A stretch of DNA of 64,000 bases from M0108 sp963841065. GTDB taxonomy: Bacteria > Pseudomonadota > Gammaproteobacteria > Chromatiales > Chromatiaceae. The DNA is taken from NCBI GenBank assembly GCA_963841065.1, contig CAWJBI010000030.1:40096-104095 (forward strand). Direction: 5' to 3'. Below are positions 8,814 to 17,121 of this stretch, in pieces. A model generated the notes under the pieces. That model saw only the letters and a list, made by a program, of their open reading frames with translations, had not been told where the DNA came from and did not search any database. Numbering within the stretch: position 1 is the stretch's first letter; each line of letters begins with the position of its first letter. Made by a program: the position numbers and the translations under genes.

Positions 8814-9665
8814 CTAGCGGCCGGAACGCGCGGTGGCATCAAGCAGGAAGGGTCGGTACTCTTGCCATTGGCTCACCGGACCGACCTTGGCAAAGATGAC
8901 AATGCCGTGCCTGTCCAGGACATAGGTGGTCGGGAAGACCCTGGCGAGCAACCGGTCGGCAAGGCGCTGTCCGTCTGCCAGGATGAAGTCGCTGTCCTCG
9001 TCGGATTGTGCCCCGGAGTCATAGAGGGCTAGGCCCGGCGCGATCTGGTCGGCCCAGGATCGGGCACTGGCGAAGTTCTCGCGCCCCTGCAGAAAGACGA
9101 AACGAATCCCCTCTTCAGTTTTCAGTTGGCTCGCCAGCCTGGCCAGATCGGGCAGTTCCCGCAGGCAGGGCGCGCACCAGGATCCCCAGAAATGCAGCAC
9201 CACCACCTGTCCGCGCAGATCGGAGAGCTTGAGGGGTTTAGCCTCGGCAGTTTGCAGGGCGAGGTCGTAAAAGCGTTCGCCAACCTCGACACCGATGCTG
9301 GCCCGGGCGGCCTCATCGGCGTCGAGGTAAGGACCCCAGGAGCGCTCCCACAAGGCCTGATTGAGCACCACCGCCTCGTCGACGGCATAGATTTGGCAGG
9401 TTTGCCGTGTCTGGGCCTGACAGTTGGCCAGGGCTTCCTGCTCGGCCAGGCCGGCGCTGTTGGTCTCGGTCGAGTAGCCCCAAGCCCCGCCGGGGGCGAT
9501 GGCGAAGGCGCGGGGCGGCAGGGTGGCGAGGAATTGGCGATAGCCAGCCCTCCCGCGTTCGTCAAGGTGGGGGATGGCATCGCCATCAATCAGGCTGGCG
9601 GCATGGCCCTGTCCGCCGAGGGCGAAAAGAGTGGCCGCTAAAAGTGCGGTGCGGGGCGTAAACAT
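8814..9665 (-). CDS. Periplasmic TlpA-like thioredoxin-fold protein
   Basis: A 283-residue exported protein. The start at 9665 gives a clear signal peptide ending near HAA (residues 21-23); the frame stays open upstream but without a plausible leader. Residues 25-125 form a region I do not recognise, with two cysteines (82 and 90) and an AWGYS pattern like small periplasmic DUF4189-type domains. From about 135 there is a TlpA/ResA redoxin domain with the active site WCAPC (Cys164, Cys167) and a cis-proline loop (VFPTTYV). Such proteins reduce disulfides, often during cytochrome c maturation, which would suit the octahaem cytochrome encoded convergently. A TATAAT hexamer lies just upstream of the start, so the leader may be very short. 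Confidence 0.82.
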   Translation of the reverse strand: MFTPRTALLAATLFALGGQGHAASLIDGDAIPHLDERGRAGYRQFLATLPPRAFAIAPGGAWGYSTETNSAGLAEQEALANCQAQTRQTCQIYAVDEAVVLNQALWERSWGPYLDADEAARASIGVEVGERFYDLALQTAEAKPLKLSDLRGQVVVLHFWGSWCAPCLRELPDLARLASQLKTEEGIRFVFLQGRENFASARSWADQIAPGLALYDSGAQSDEDSDFILADGQRLADRLLARVFPTTYVLDRHGIVIFAKVGPVSQWQEYRPFLLDATARSGR

Positions 9666-9848
9666 GTACGAATTATAGAGGGTTATCTCCCCACTTCGCC
9701 AGGTGGCGCCAGGCCTTCCACCGCGCCCTGGCAGAGGGGGACACCTGGTCGAATATTGCCCTTGTCCTCTCGGCAACACCTTGGGTTAGGCGGGACGGCC
9801 TTGGGCCATGACCCTTGCGGTAAAGTTGAACTATCTAGCCCGGTTCTG

Positions 9849-9878
9849 TTGTGTTCCCGGTTCCCGCTCCCCTACAAT
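9849..9878 (+). promoter_or_regulatory. Candidate sigma-70 promoter for the TRAP operon
   Basis: TTGTGT (9849-9854) and TACAAT (9873-9878) are separated by 18 bases, about 46 bases before the dctP start. The -10 box is good and the -35 box is moderate. Nothing else promoter-like stands out in the 259-base divergent gap. Confidence 0.4.
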
Positions 9879-9924
9879 CCTTCGTGGCTTTTCCAATAAA
9901 CAATCTTGGCATTGAGGAGGCATC

Positions 9925-11007
9925 ATGGAGCGTCGTTCATTTTTGCAGGGCGCCGGCATGGCTGGCATTCTGGCTTCCGGCATCGCCCCGGCCTTCGTCC
10001 GGGCCCAGGAGCCCATCCGTTGGCGTCTGGCGTCCAGCTTCCCCAAGTCGCTGGACACCGTCTATGGTGCCAGCGAGTCCTTCGCCCAGTATGTCGCCGA
10101 TGCCACCGGCGGCAACTTCCAGATCTCGGTACACCCCGCGGGTGAAATCGTCCCCGCCTTTGGCGTGGTGGACGCCATCCAGCAGGGCACGGTCGAGTGC
10201 GCCCACACGGCGTCTTACTACTTCTTCGGCAAGGATGAGACCTTCGCCCTGGATTGCTCGGTGCCCTTCGGTATGACCTCGCGCCCCATGACCGCCTGGA
10301 TGTATGACGGCAACGGCCTGAAGCTGCTGCGCGACTTCTATGCCAATTACAACATCGTCAACTTCCCCTGTGGCAATACCGGCGCCCAGATGGGTGGCTG
10401 GTACCGCAAGGAGATCAAGTCGGTCAAAGACCTGGACGGCAAGAAGATGCGCATCTCCGCCTTTGCCGGGCGCGTCCTGTCCAAGCTGGGCGTGGTGGCG
10501 CAGACCCTGCCGGCGGGCGAGATCTATCAGGCCCTGGAGAAGGGCACCATCGACGCCTCCGAGTGGATCGGCCCCTACGATGATCTTAAGTTGGGCCTGC
10601 ATCGGGTGGCGCCCTACTACTACTACCCGGCCTGGTGGGAAGGCAGCACCCAGTTCTCTGTTTATATCAACAGCGAAAAGTGGAAGAGCCTGTCCAAGGA
10701 ATATCAGGCCATCGTCGCCGCGGCCGCCTCCGCCGCCCATGTCCAGTGCCAGGCGCGCTACGACGCCCGCAACCCGGGTGCCCTGAAGCAATTGGTCGCC
10801 GAGGGCGCCAAGCTGAGTCGCTTCCCCAAGGATGTCATGGACGCCGCCTTCAAGGCCGCCCAGGAGGTCTATAAGGAACTGGACGAGAAGAACGCGAACT
10901 GGAAGAAGGTCTATCCCGACTACAGCAGCTTCCTGGCCCAGCAGGTGCAATGGCAGTCGGTGGCCGAGGCCAACTACACCCAGTACCTCGCCGCGCAGAA
11001 GCTCTAG
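9925..11007 (+). CDS. dctP: TRAP transporter substrate-binding protein (DctP family)
   Basis: Periplasmic binding protein of a tripartite ATP-independent transporter, 360 residues. The N-terminus has a twin-arginine-like signal (ERRSFLQ, then a hydrophobic stretch ending in VRAQ near residue 28), so export may be through Tat. DctP-family features include the conserved arginine region GKKMRISAFAGRV, which usually binds the substrate carboxylate, and the DASEWIGPYDD stretch typical of 2-oxoacid-binding (TakP-like) members. That substrate class is inferred from resemblance only. A strong GAGGAGG lies upstream of the ATG. The small and large membrane subunits follow, after a hairpin that may set their relative expression. 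Confidence 0.9.
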   Translation: MERRSFLQGAGMAGILASGIAPAFVRAQEPIRWRLASSFPKSLDTVYGASESFAQYVADATGGNFQISVHPAGEIVPAFGVVDAIQQGTVECAHTASYYFFGKDETFALDCSVPFGMTSRPMTAWMYDGNGLKLLRDFYANYNIVNFPCGNTGAQMGGWYRKEIKSVKDLDGKKMRISAFAGRVLSKLGVVAQTLPAGEIYQALEKGTIDASEWIGPYDDLKLGLHRVAPYYYYPAWWEGSTQFSVYINSEKWKSLSKEYQAIVAAAASAAHVQCQARYDARNPGALKQLVAEGAKLSRFPKDVMDAAFKAAQEVYKELDEKNANWKKVYPDYSSFLAQQVQWQSVAEANYTQYLAAQKL

Positions 11008-11081
11008 GCCCCGGCCCGGTGATCCGGGGTCGCGACCCGCGGGTTACCGGTTCCCTCACCCCTTGTTGACCGCGGAGGCCC

Positions 11082-11116
11082 AACGCCGAGCGCCACCCCA
11101 TGGGCCTCGGCGTTTT
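11082..11116 (+). terminator. Intra-operon attenuator hairpin after dctP
   Basis: AACGCCGAG (11082-11090) pairs perfectly with CTCGGCGTT (11106-11114), followed by TT. It sits between the binding-protein gene and the membrane genes, so it could terminate part of the transcripts or protect the dctP mRNA, giving more binding protein than permease. The first possible dctQ start (11100) would fall inside the loop, which favours the next one at 11145. Confidence 0.55.
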
Positions 11117-11144
11117 GCCATCCGTATGGTCTCGGGCCCTCTCC

Positions 11145-11753
11145 ATGAAGATCCTCCTCCGCCTGTCTCGGGTCATCGACGGCATCAGTGGCCTCCTGGG
11201 CAAGCTGATCCCCTGGCTGGTGCTGGCCGCCGTCCTCATCAGCGCCTCTAACGCCGTGGCCCGCAAGGCCTTCAATCTCAGCTCCAATGCCTTCCTTGAA
11301 ATTCAGTGGTACCTCTTCGCCGCCGTCTTCCTGCTCGGCGCTGGCTACGCCTTCCTGGTGAATGCCCATGTCCGCATCGATGTCCTGGCGGGCAAGCTGT
11401 CGATGCGTACGCGCAACATCATCGATATCGTGGGCATCCTGGTCTTTCTCCTGCCCTTGTGTGGCTTCATGATCCACCTCTCCTGGCCTTACGTCTGGCA
11501 GGCCTACACCTCGGGGGAGATCTCGCAAAATTACGGTGGCCTCATCCGCTGGCCCGCCTACGCCCTGGTGCCCATCGGCTTTGGTTTCCTGGGTTTGCAG
11601 GCCTTGTCGGAACTCATCAAGCGCTTTGCCTTCCTGAGCGGGCAGGGGCCCAATCCCCTGGCGGTGGGTAGCTCCGAGGAGGAAGTCATCGAGCACGGGC
11701 ATCTGGGGGATGACGCCGCCGCTACTCGCGCCGCCGGAGGGGTCACGAAATGA
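11145..11753 (+). CDS. dctQ: TRAP transporter small permease (DctQ)
   Basis: Small membrane subunit of the TRAP transporter, 202 residues with four predicted helices (roughly 20-40, 55-75, 95-115 and 140-160). The conserved family stretch EIQWYLFAAVFLLGAGYAF lies in helix 2, followed by the NAHVRIDVL motif common to DctQ. The frame also offers an ATG at 11100, but that lies in the loop of the preceding hairpin and adds residues that do not match the family, so I chose 11145. The C-terminal 35 residues are acidic and polar. The stop overlaps the dctM start by four bases, which suggests tight coupling of the two membrane subunits. Confidence 0.86.
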   Translation: MKILLRLSRVIDGISGLLGKLIPWLVLAAVLISASNAVARKAFNLSSNAFLEIQWYLFAAVFLLGAGYAFLVNAHVRIDVLAGKLSMRTRNIIDIVGILVFLLPLCGFMIHLSWPYVWQAYTSGEISQNYGGLIRWPAYALVPIGFGFLGLQALSELIKRFAFLSGQGPNPLAVGSSEEEVIEHGHLGDDAAATRAAGGVTK

Positions 11754-13540
11754 TCGCACTCCTCAGCGCCCACATCCCCGAACTCATGTTCGCCTCTCTG
11801 CTGCTCTTCTTGCTCACCGGTTTTCCGGTGGCCTTCTCCCTGGCCGCCGTGGGCATGACCTGGGGCTTCATCGGCATGGAACTCGGCCTGCTGCCGCCGA
11901 TCCTCTTCCAGGCCTTGCCCCTGCGGGTCTTCGGCATCATGCAGAACGAGACCCTGCTGGCCATCCCCTTCTTCACCCTCATGGGCCTGATCCTGGAACG
12001 GAGCGGCATGGCAGAGGACCTGCTCGACACCGTCGGCCAGGTCTTCGGACCCATCCGCGGTGGCGTGGCCCTGGCGGTCATCCTGGTGGGCGCCCTGCTG
12101 GCGGCGACCACCGGCGTGGTGGCGGCCTCGGTCATCTCCATGGGCCTCATCTCCCTGCCGATCATGCTGCGCTACGGCTACAGCCCGGCGATCGCCTCCG
12201 GTACCATCACCGCCTCGGGGACCCTGGCGCAGATCATCCCGCCCTCCCTGGTGCTGATCGTCATGGCAGACCAACTCGGCCGCAGCGTCGGCGACCTCTA
12301 CATGGGCGCCTTCATCCCGGCCTTCAGTCTGGTGGGGCTCTTCGCGCTCTTCATCATCCTGCTGGCCATCTTCAAGCCGAGCCTGGTGCCGGCCCTGCCC
12401 CCCGAGGCGCGCACCTACCAGGAGCCCAACGGCCGCTCCGGCCTGCGCTCCCTGGCGATCTTTACGCTGATCATCGTCACCCTCGCCGTGGCCTTTGGCC
12501 TCTATTACGGCGAGATTCTGACCGCCCTTCAGGGCAGTGAGGTCAAGCCGGCCCTGGACGAGACCATCGTCGTCGGCCTTACTGGCGGCACCCTGCTGGC
12601 TTGGGTCGGCGCCGTCATCAACAAGGGGCTGCGCCTGGGCCTGCTGTCGCGCATCACCGAGCGCGTCACCTTCGTCCTGATCCCGCCCCTCATCCTCATC
12701 TTCCTGGTGCTCGGCACCATCTTCCTCGGCGTGGCGACCCCCACCGAGGGTGGCGCCATGGGTGCCGTCGGCGGCATGATCCTGGCCATGGCCCGCGGCA
12801 AGCTGAGCTGGAGCCTGTTCCGGCAGTCCCTCGAATCCACCGCCCGGCTCTCGGCCTTCGTGCTCTTCATCCTCATCGGCTCGACCATCTTCAGCTTCAC
12901 CTTCACCGCCGTCGATGGCCAGCTCTGGGTCGAGCATCTCTTCGACAAGCTGCCGGGGGGCGAGATCGGCTTTCTGGTGTTCGTCAACTTCGTCATCTTC
13001 ATCCTGGGCTTCTTCATCGACTACTTCGAGATCGCCTTTATCCTGGTGCCCTTGCTGGCGCCGGTGGCGGACAAGATGGGCATCGACCTGGTATGGTTCG
13101 GCGTCCTGCTGGCGATGAACCTCCAGACCTCCTTCCTGACGCCGCCCTTCGGCTTCTCCCTCTTTTTCCTGCGCAGCGTGGCCCCGGCGCATGCCTTTAC
13201 CGACCGCATAACCCACAAGCGCGTCGAGGGTGTCAAGACCATGGACATCTACCGTGGCTCGATCCCCTTCGTCATCATCCAGATCGCCATGGTCGCTACC
13301 CTGGTCGCCTTCCCCGGACTGGTCACCAATGCCCTGAACAAGGGTGTCAAGGTCGATCTGGATACCATCCATATCGAGGTGCAGAGCGGTGGTGGCGACT
13401 GGGGGCAGGGCGGTAATGATTGGGGCAACGAGGCGCCCAAGGAGGATGGCGATGCCGACATGCCACCCCCGGCCGGCACGGGGGAGGCCGAGGCTAGTCC
13501 CCCCAACCCAGGCTGGGGCAACCCCCGGAGTGGCTGGTAA
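11750..13540 (+). CDS. dctM: TRAP transporter large permease (DctM), long form
   Basis: Large membrane subunit that moves the substrate across the inner membrane using an ion gradient. At 596 residues it is well above the usual 430 or so. The extra length lies in a central insertion around residues 215-320 and in a C-terminal tail of about 80 residues. The N-terminal half has the conserved ATTGVVAASVISMGLISLP segment and the C-terminal half the matching GEIGFLVFVNF and DYFEIAFILVPLL segments. The tail after the last helix is rich in Gly, Trp, Asp and Pro (GDWGQGGNDWGNE) and looks disordered. The gene completes the dctPQM operon. Confidence 0.9.
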   Translation: MIALLSAHIPELMFASLLLFLLTGFPVAFSLAAVGMTWGFIGMELGLLPPILFQALPLRVFGIMQNETLLAIPFFTLMGLILERSGMAEDLLDTVGQVFGPIRGGVALAVILVGALLAATTGVVAASVISMGLISLPIMLRYGYSPAIASGTITASGTLAQIIPPSLVLIVMADQLGRSVGDLYMGAFIPAFSLVGLFALFIILLAIFKPSLVPALPPEARTYQEPNGRSGLRSLAIFTLIIVTLAVAFGLYYGEILTALQGSEVKPALDETIVVGLTGGTLLAWVGAVINKGLRLGLLSRITERVTFVLIPPLILIFLVLGTIFLGVATPTEGGAMGAVGGMILAMARGKLSWSLFRQSLESTARLSAFVLFILIGSTIFSFTFTAVDGQLWVEHLFDKLPGGEIGFLVFVNFVIFILGFFIDYFEIAFILVPLLAPVADKMGIDLVWFGVLLAMNLQTSFLTPPFGFSLFFLRSVAPAHAFTDRITHKRVEGVKTMDIYRGSIPFVIIQIAMVATLVAFPGLVTNALNKGVKVDLDTIHIEVQSGGGDWGQGGNDWGNEAPKEDGDADMPPPAGTGEAEASPPNPGWGNPRSGW

Positions 13541-13572
13541 GCCCGGTCATGGGGTGGAACAGGAGGTGTGTT

Positions 13573-13594
13573 GCGCGCGTCCTCGGGCGCGCGC
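13573..13594 (+). terminator. Hairpin after dctM
   Basis: GCGCGCG (13573-13579) pairs with CGCGCGC (13588-13594) around an 8-base loop, 33 bases after the dctM stop and just before the next promoter. There is no T-run, so it is only a possible terminator. Confidence 0.35.
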
Positions 13595-13601
13595 TGGCTG
13601 A

Positions 13602-13629
13602 TTGCCCTCGCTATCCTTTGCTCTATACT
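13602..13629 (+). promoter_or_regulatory. Candidate sigma-70 promoter of the symporter-kinase operon
   Basis: TTGCCC (13602-13607) and TATACT (13624-13629) are spaced by 16 bases. The predicted transcript would start near 13636, about 60 bases before the first gene at 13695. The -10 box is strong and the -35 box weaker. Confidence 0.5.
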
Positions 13630-13694
13630 AGGACTTACCCGCCCGGATCCTGGCTGTACTCGGCGGCTTCCACCGTTGAACCCGAGGAGGCCCG

Positions 13695-13895
13695 ATGCGC
13701 CGTTCTAATTTGATCCGACAGCGCCTGACCGCGCTGGCCTTTTTAGGCGCCTTCATCTTCTTCTCGCCCTTGGTGCTGCTGTTCGATCGGGTGGCGGCCC
13801 CCGCGGGTATGCCCCTGCTCTACCTCTATCTCTTCGGGGCCTGGGCGCTAATCATCGGCTTGAGCGCCTGGATCCTGGGAATGGACGGGGAATGA
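13695..13895 (+). CDS. Small two-helix membrane protein
   Basis: A 66-residue protein with two hydrophobic segments (about residues 12-30 and 42-62) joined by a short loop containing DRVAAPAG, and a basic N-terminus (MRRSNLIRQR) that should stay in the cytoplasm. An excellent ribosome site (GAGGAGG, 13684-13690) precedes the ATG. It lies 43 bases before the symporter-kinase gene in the same direction. Small proteins of this shape commonly precede sodium/solute symporter genes and may act as an accessory subunit; that role is inferred from position only. I do not recognise a named family. Confidence 0.75.
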   Translation: MRRSNLIRQRLTALAFLGAFIFFSPLVLLFDRVAAPAGMPLLYLYLFGAWALIIGLSAWILGMDGE

Positions 13896-13938
13896 ACCCC
13901 GGGTCCCCTGGGCTGGCCTGGCGGATGGCGCGGCCTTA

Positions 13939-16741
13939 ATGACCATCAGCGGTCCCCTGATCGCCGGCGTCGCCTTCGTCTATCTCGGGCTGCTATTCGC
14001 CCTGGCGCATTGGGCGGACCGGCGAGCGGACCAGGGGCGGTCGGTGATCGCGCGGCCCACGGTCTACGCCCTGTCCCTGGCGGTCTATTGCACAGCCTGG
14101 ACCTTTTACGGCAGCGTCGGGCGGGCGGCCAGCGGCGGGCTGGGCTTCCTGACCATCTACCTCGGGCCGACCCTCGCGGCCCTGCTGTGGGGATCGCTGC
14201 TGGTGAAGATGGTGAGGGTGAGCAAGGCGGAGCGCATCACCTCCATCGCCGATTTCATCGCCTCGCGCTATGGCAAGAGTCACCTCCTGGGTGGCCTGGT
14301 GACGCTGATCGCCGTGGTGGGGGTGGTGCCCTACATTGCCCTGCAACTCAAGGCCATCTCGCGCAGTTTCATCATCCTGCTGGAGTACCCGGCCATCGTC
14401 ATGCCGGACCCGGCGGCAACCTTGCCCATCTGGCACGATACGGCCTTCGTGGTGGCCCTGCTGCTGGCCCTTTTCACCATCCTCTTCGGTACCCGTCACC
14501 TGGACGCCAGCGAGCGCCACGAGGGTTTGGTGGCGGCCATCGCCTTCGAATCCATCGTGAAACTGGCGGCCTTCCTGGCGGTGGGGCTCTTCGTGGTCCT
14601 GGGCCTCTTCGGGGGTGCCGGCCTCGGTACCGAGCTAACCCAGGAGCTGGGAGCCGCGGGGGGGAGCGCCCAGGCCCTGTTCGAGCCCCGCATCGGCGAC
14701 TTCGCCGATTGGTTCGCCATCTCGCTGCTGGCGGGGTTGGCCGTCATGTTCCTGCCGCGTCAGTTTCAGGTGGCGGTGGTGGAGATCAGCGACGAGCGCC
14801 ATATCCAGCGCGCTATCTGGCTGTTCCCGCTCTATCTGTTTCTCATCAACCTCTTCGTCATCCCCATTGCCCTGGCGGGGGTGCTGACCTTCGGCGCGGG
14901 CGGGGTGGACGCGGACAGCTTTGTCCTGACCCTGCCCATGGCCCATGGCCAACCCTGGCTGGCGCTGTTCGTCTTCATCGGCGGCCTCTCGGCGGCTACC
15001 GGGATGGTGATCGTGGAGACCATCGCCCTCTCCACCATGGTCAGCAATGATCTGATGCTGCCGGTCCTGCTGCGGCGCTGGCAGGGCCTGCCACCCGAGG
15101 CGGATATGGGCAAGCTGCTGTTGCGCATCCGGCGCGGGGCCATCGTCGCCATTCTGCTGCTGGGTTACCTCTATTACCGGCTGGCCGGGGATGCCTATGC
15201 CCTGGTGAGCATTGGCCTCATCAGCTTTGCCGCCGTCGCCCAGTTCGCGCCCCCCATCATCGCCGGCCTCTACTGGCGGGGCGGAACCCGTGGTGGGGCC
15301 CTGGCGGGGCTGACGGCGGGCTTCGCCGTCTGGCTCTACACCTTGCTCATCCCCTCCTTCGCCAAGTCTGGCTGGCTGCCCCTGGGTTTCCTGGAGCAGG
15401 GCCCCTTCGGCATCGAACTCTTGAAACCCCAGGCCTTGTTGGGGTTGGCGGGCCTCAACGAGATCACCCATGCCCTCATCTGGAGCCTGACCGCCAATAT
15501 CGGCGCCTTCCTGATCGTGTCGTCGCGACGGATGCCCAACGCGGAGGAGATGGCTCAGGCCAGCGCCTTCGTGGATGCCCTCAAGAACCCCCGTCGGGCC
15601 CACCTGGCCCTGTGGCGGGGTAACGCCGAGGTAGCGGAGCTGATGGCCCTGGCGGAGCGCTTCCTGGGCGCGGAGCGGGCCCGGACGGCCTTTGTCCGCT
15701 TTGCCAGCTCCCGCGGGGTGGCTCGGGTGGCGGACCTGCCGGCGGATGCCCGCACCGTCTATTTCGCCGAGACCCTGCTCTCGGGCGCCATCGGCGGTGC
15801 CTCGGCGCGGGTCATGGTCGCCTCCGTCACCCAGGAGGAGGCCCTGGGTCTGGACGAGGTCCTGGACATCCTCGACGAGGCCTCCCAGATCCGGGCCTAC
15901 AGCCACGAACTGGAGCGTAAGTCCCAGGAGCTGGAGGCGGCGACGGCGGAACTGCGGGCGGCCAATCTGCGGCTCCAGGAGCTGGATCGCCTGAAGGACG
16001 ATTTCATGTCCTCCGTCACCCACGAACTGCGCACGCCCCTGGCCTCCATCCGGGCCTTTTCGGAAATTCTGCACGACGACCCGGACCTGGACGAGGCGGA
16101 GCGCCAACGCTTCCTCGGCATCCTGGTCAGCGAGACCGAGCGCTTGTCGCGCCTGGTCAATCAGGTCCTGGACCTGGCCAAGATCGAATCCGGCCACGCC
16201 GACTGGCGGGCGGAGGACGTGGACCTGGTGGAGGTCATCGAACAGGCGGTGATCAGCGTGGGACGGCTTCTGGAAGAGGCGGGCCTGAAGCTGGAGATGG
16301 ACCTGGCGACGGGGGCGAGCCCACCTGGTCCGGGCGGACCGCGACCGCATGATGCAGGTGATGGTGAATCTGCTGGCGAATGCCGCCAAGTTTTCCCCTC
16401 GGGGGTCCGGACGTATCGTCGTGCAACTGGAGGAGGTGGCCACCGGTTGGCGGGTCAGCGTTACGGACAATGGCCCGGGCATCCCGGCCGCGGAACTGGA
16501 GCAGGTCTTCAAGAAATTTCACCAAGCCAGTGCGGGCGGCAAAAAACCCCTGGGGACCGGCCTGGGTCTGCCTATCTGCAAGCAGATCATCGAACATTTC
16601 GATGGTCGTATCTGGGCGGAATGCGCCCCGGGAGGGGGCGCCCGCCTCGCTTTTGAGTTACCTTTCGGGCAAGGGGGCTCCAATGGCGCGGTTGGGCCCC
16701 TTGATCCTAACCATCCAACACAGGTCAAGAACCCGGTATGA
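13939..16741 (+). CDS. Sodium:solute symporter-histidine kinase fusion (CbrA-like), frameshifted
   Basis: The first ~490 residues form a 13-helix sodium/solute symporter domain and the C-terminal part is a sensor kinase, as in CbrA-type proteins that sense by transport. A coiled coil (about 650-690) leads to the H-box SVTHELRTPL with the phospho-accepting His695. The ATP-binding part continues in another frame: the N box (NLLANAAKFS), the G1 box (DNGPGIP) and the G2 box (GTGLGL) are read from about 16322 to the stop at 16741, whereas the first frame runs out of register after about 16310. One extra base in 16305-16322 explains this. If real, the kinase lacks its catalytic domain; if a base-call error, the protein is intact at about 934 residues. 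The response regulator gene overlaps the 3' end by four bases. Confidence 0.85.
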
Positions 16742-17121
16742 GCAAGCAAGTCCTGATCGTCGATGACGAGCCCAACATCGTCATCTCCCTGGAGTTTCTC
16801 ATGAAGCGCGAGGGCTTCGCGGTGGCGGTGGCCCGGGATGGCGAGGAGGGTCTCGCCGCCATCCGGGCCGGGCGTCCCGATCTGGTGGTACTCGACGTCA
16901 TGATGCCCAAGCGCAACGGCTACGAGGTGTTGGAGGCGGTACGCGCCGACCCCTCCCTGGCGGGGGTGCGCATCCTCATGCTGACCGCCAAGGGCCGTCC
17001 GGCGGAGAGCAAGAAGGGGCTGGAACTGGGAGCCGACGCCTATATGCCCAAGCCCTTCTCCACCCGTGAATTGGTCGACAAGGCCAAGTCCCTGCTGGCC
17101 GAGGGGGACAAACAGCCATGA
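16738..17121 (+). CDS. Single-domain response regulator (CheY-like)
   Basis: A 127-residue receiver domain without an output domain. The acidic pocket (Asp9, Asp10), the phosphorylation site Asp53 (VLDVMMP), Thr83 and Lys105 (PKPF) are all present. It overlaps the end of the symporter-kinase gene (ATGA), so it is very probably the direct phosphorylation target of that kinase. Without a DNA-binding domain it should act by protein contact or pass the phosphate on. Its own stop codon overlaps the start of the following CBS/nucleotidyltransferase gene, which suggests one functional unit. Confidence 0.93.
   Translation: MSKQVLIVDDEPNIVISLEFLMKREGFAVAVARDGEEGLAAIRAGRPDLVVLDVMMPKRNGYEVLEAVRADPSLAGVRILMLTAKGRPAESKKGLELGADAYMPKPFSTRELVDKAKSLLAEGDKQP

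Noticed and set aside
9905..9922. TGGCAT-N-GGC match to a sigma-54 promoter just before dctP
   Set aside because: It overlaps the ribosome-binding site and ends a few bases before the start codon, so it cannot be the promoter; the -12 part also does not fit.
13939..16656. 905-codon frame of the symporter-kinase taken at face value
   Set aside because: Its last ~110 codons are out of register; the conserved ATP-binding domain lies in the neighbouring frame up to 16741.
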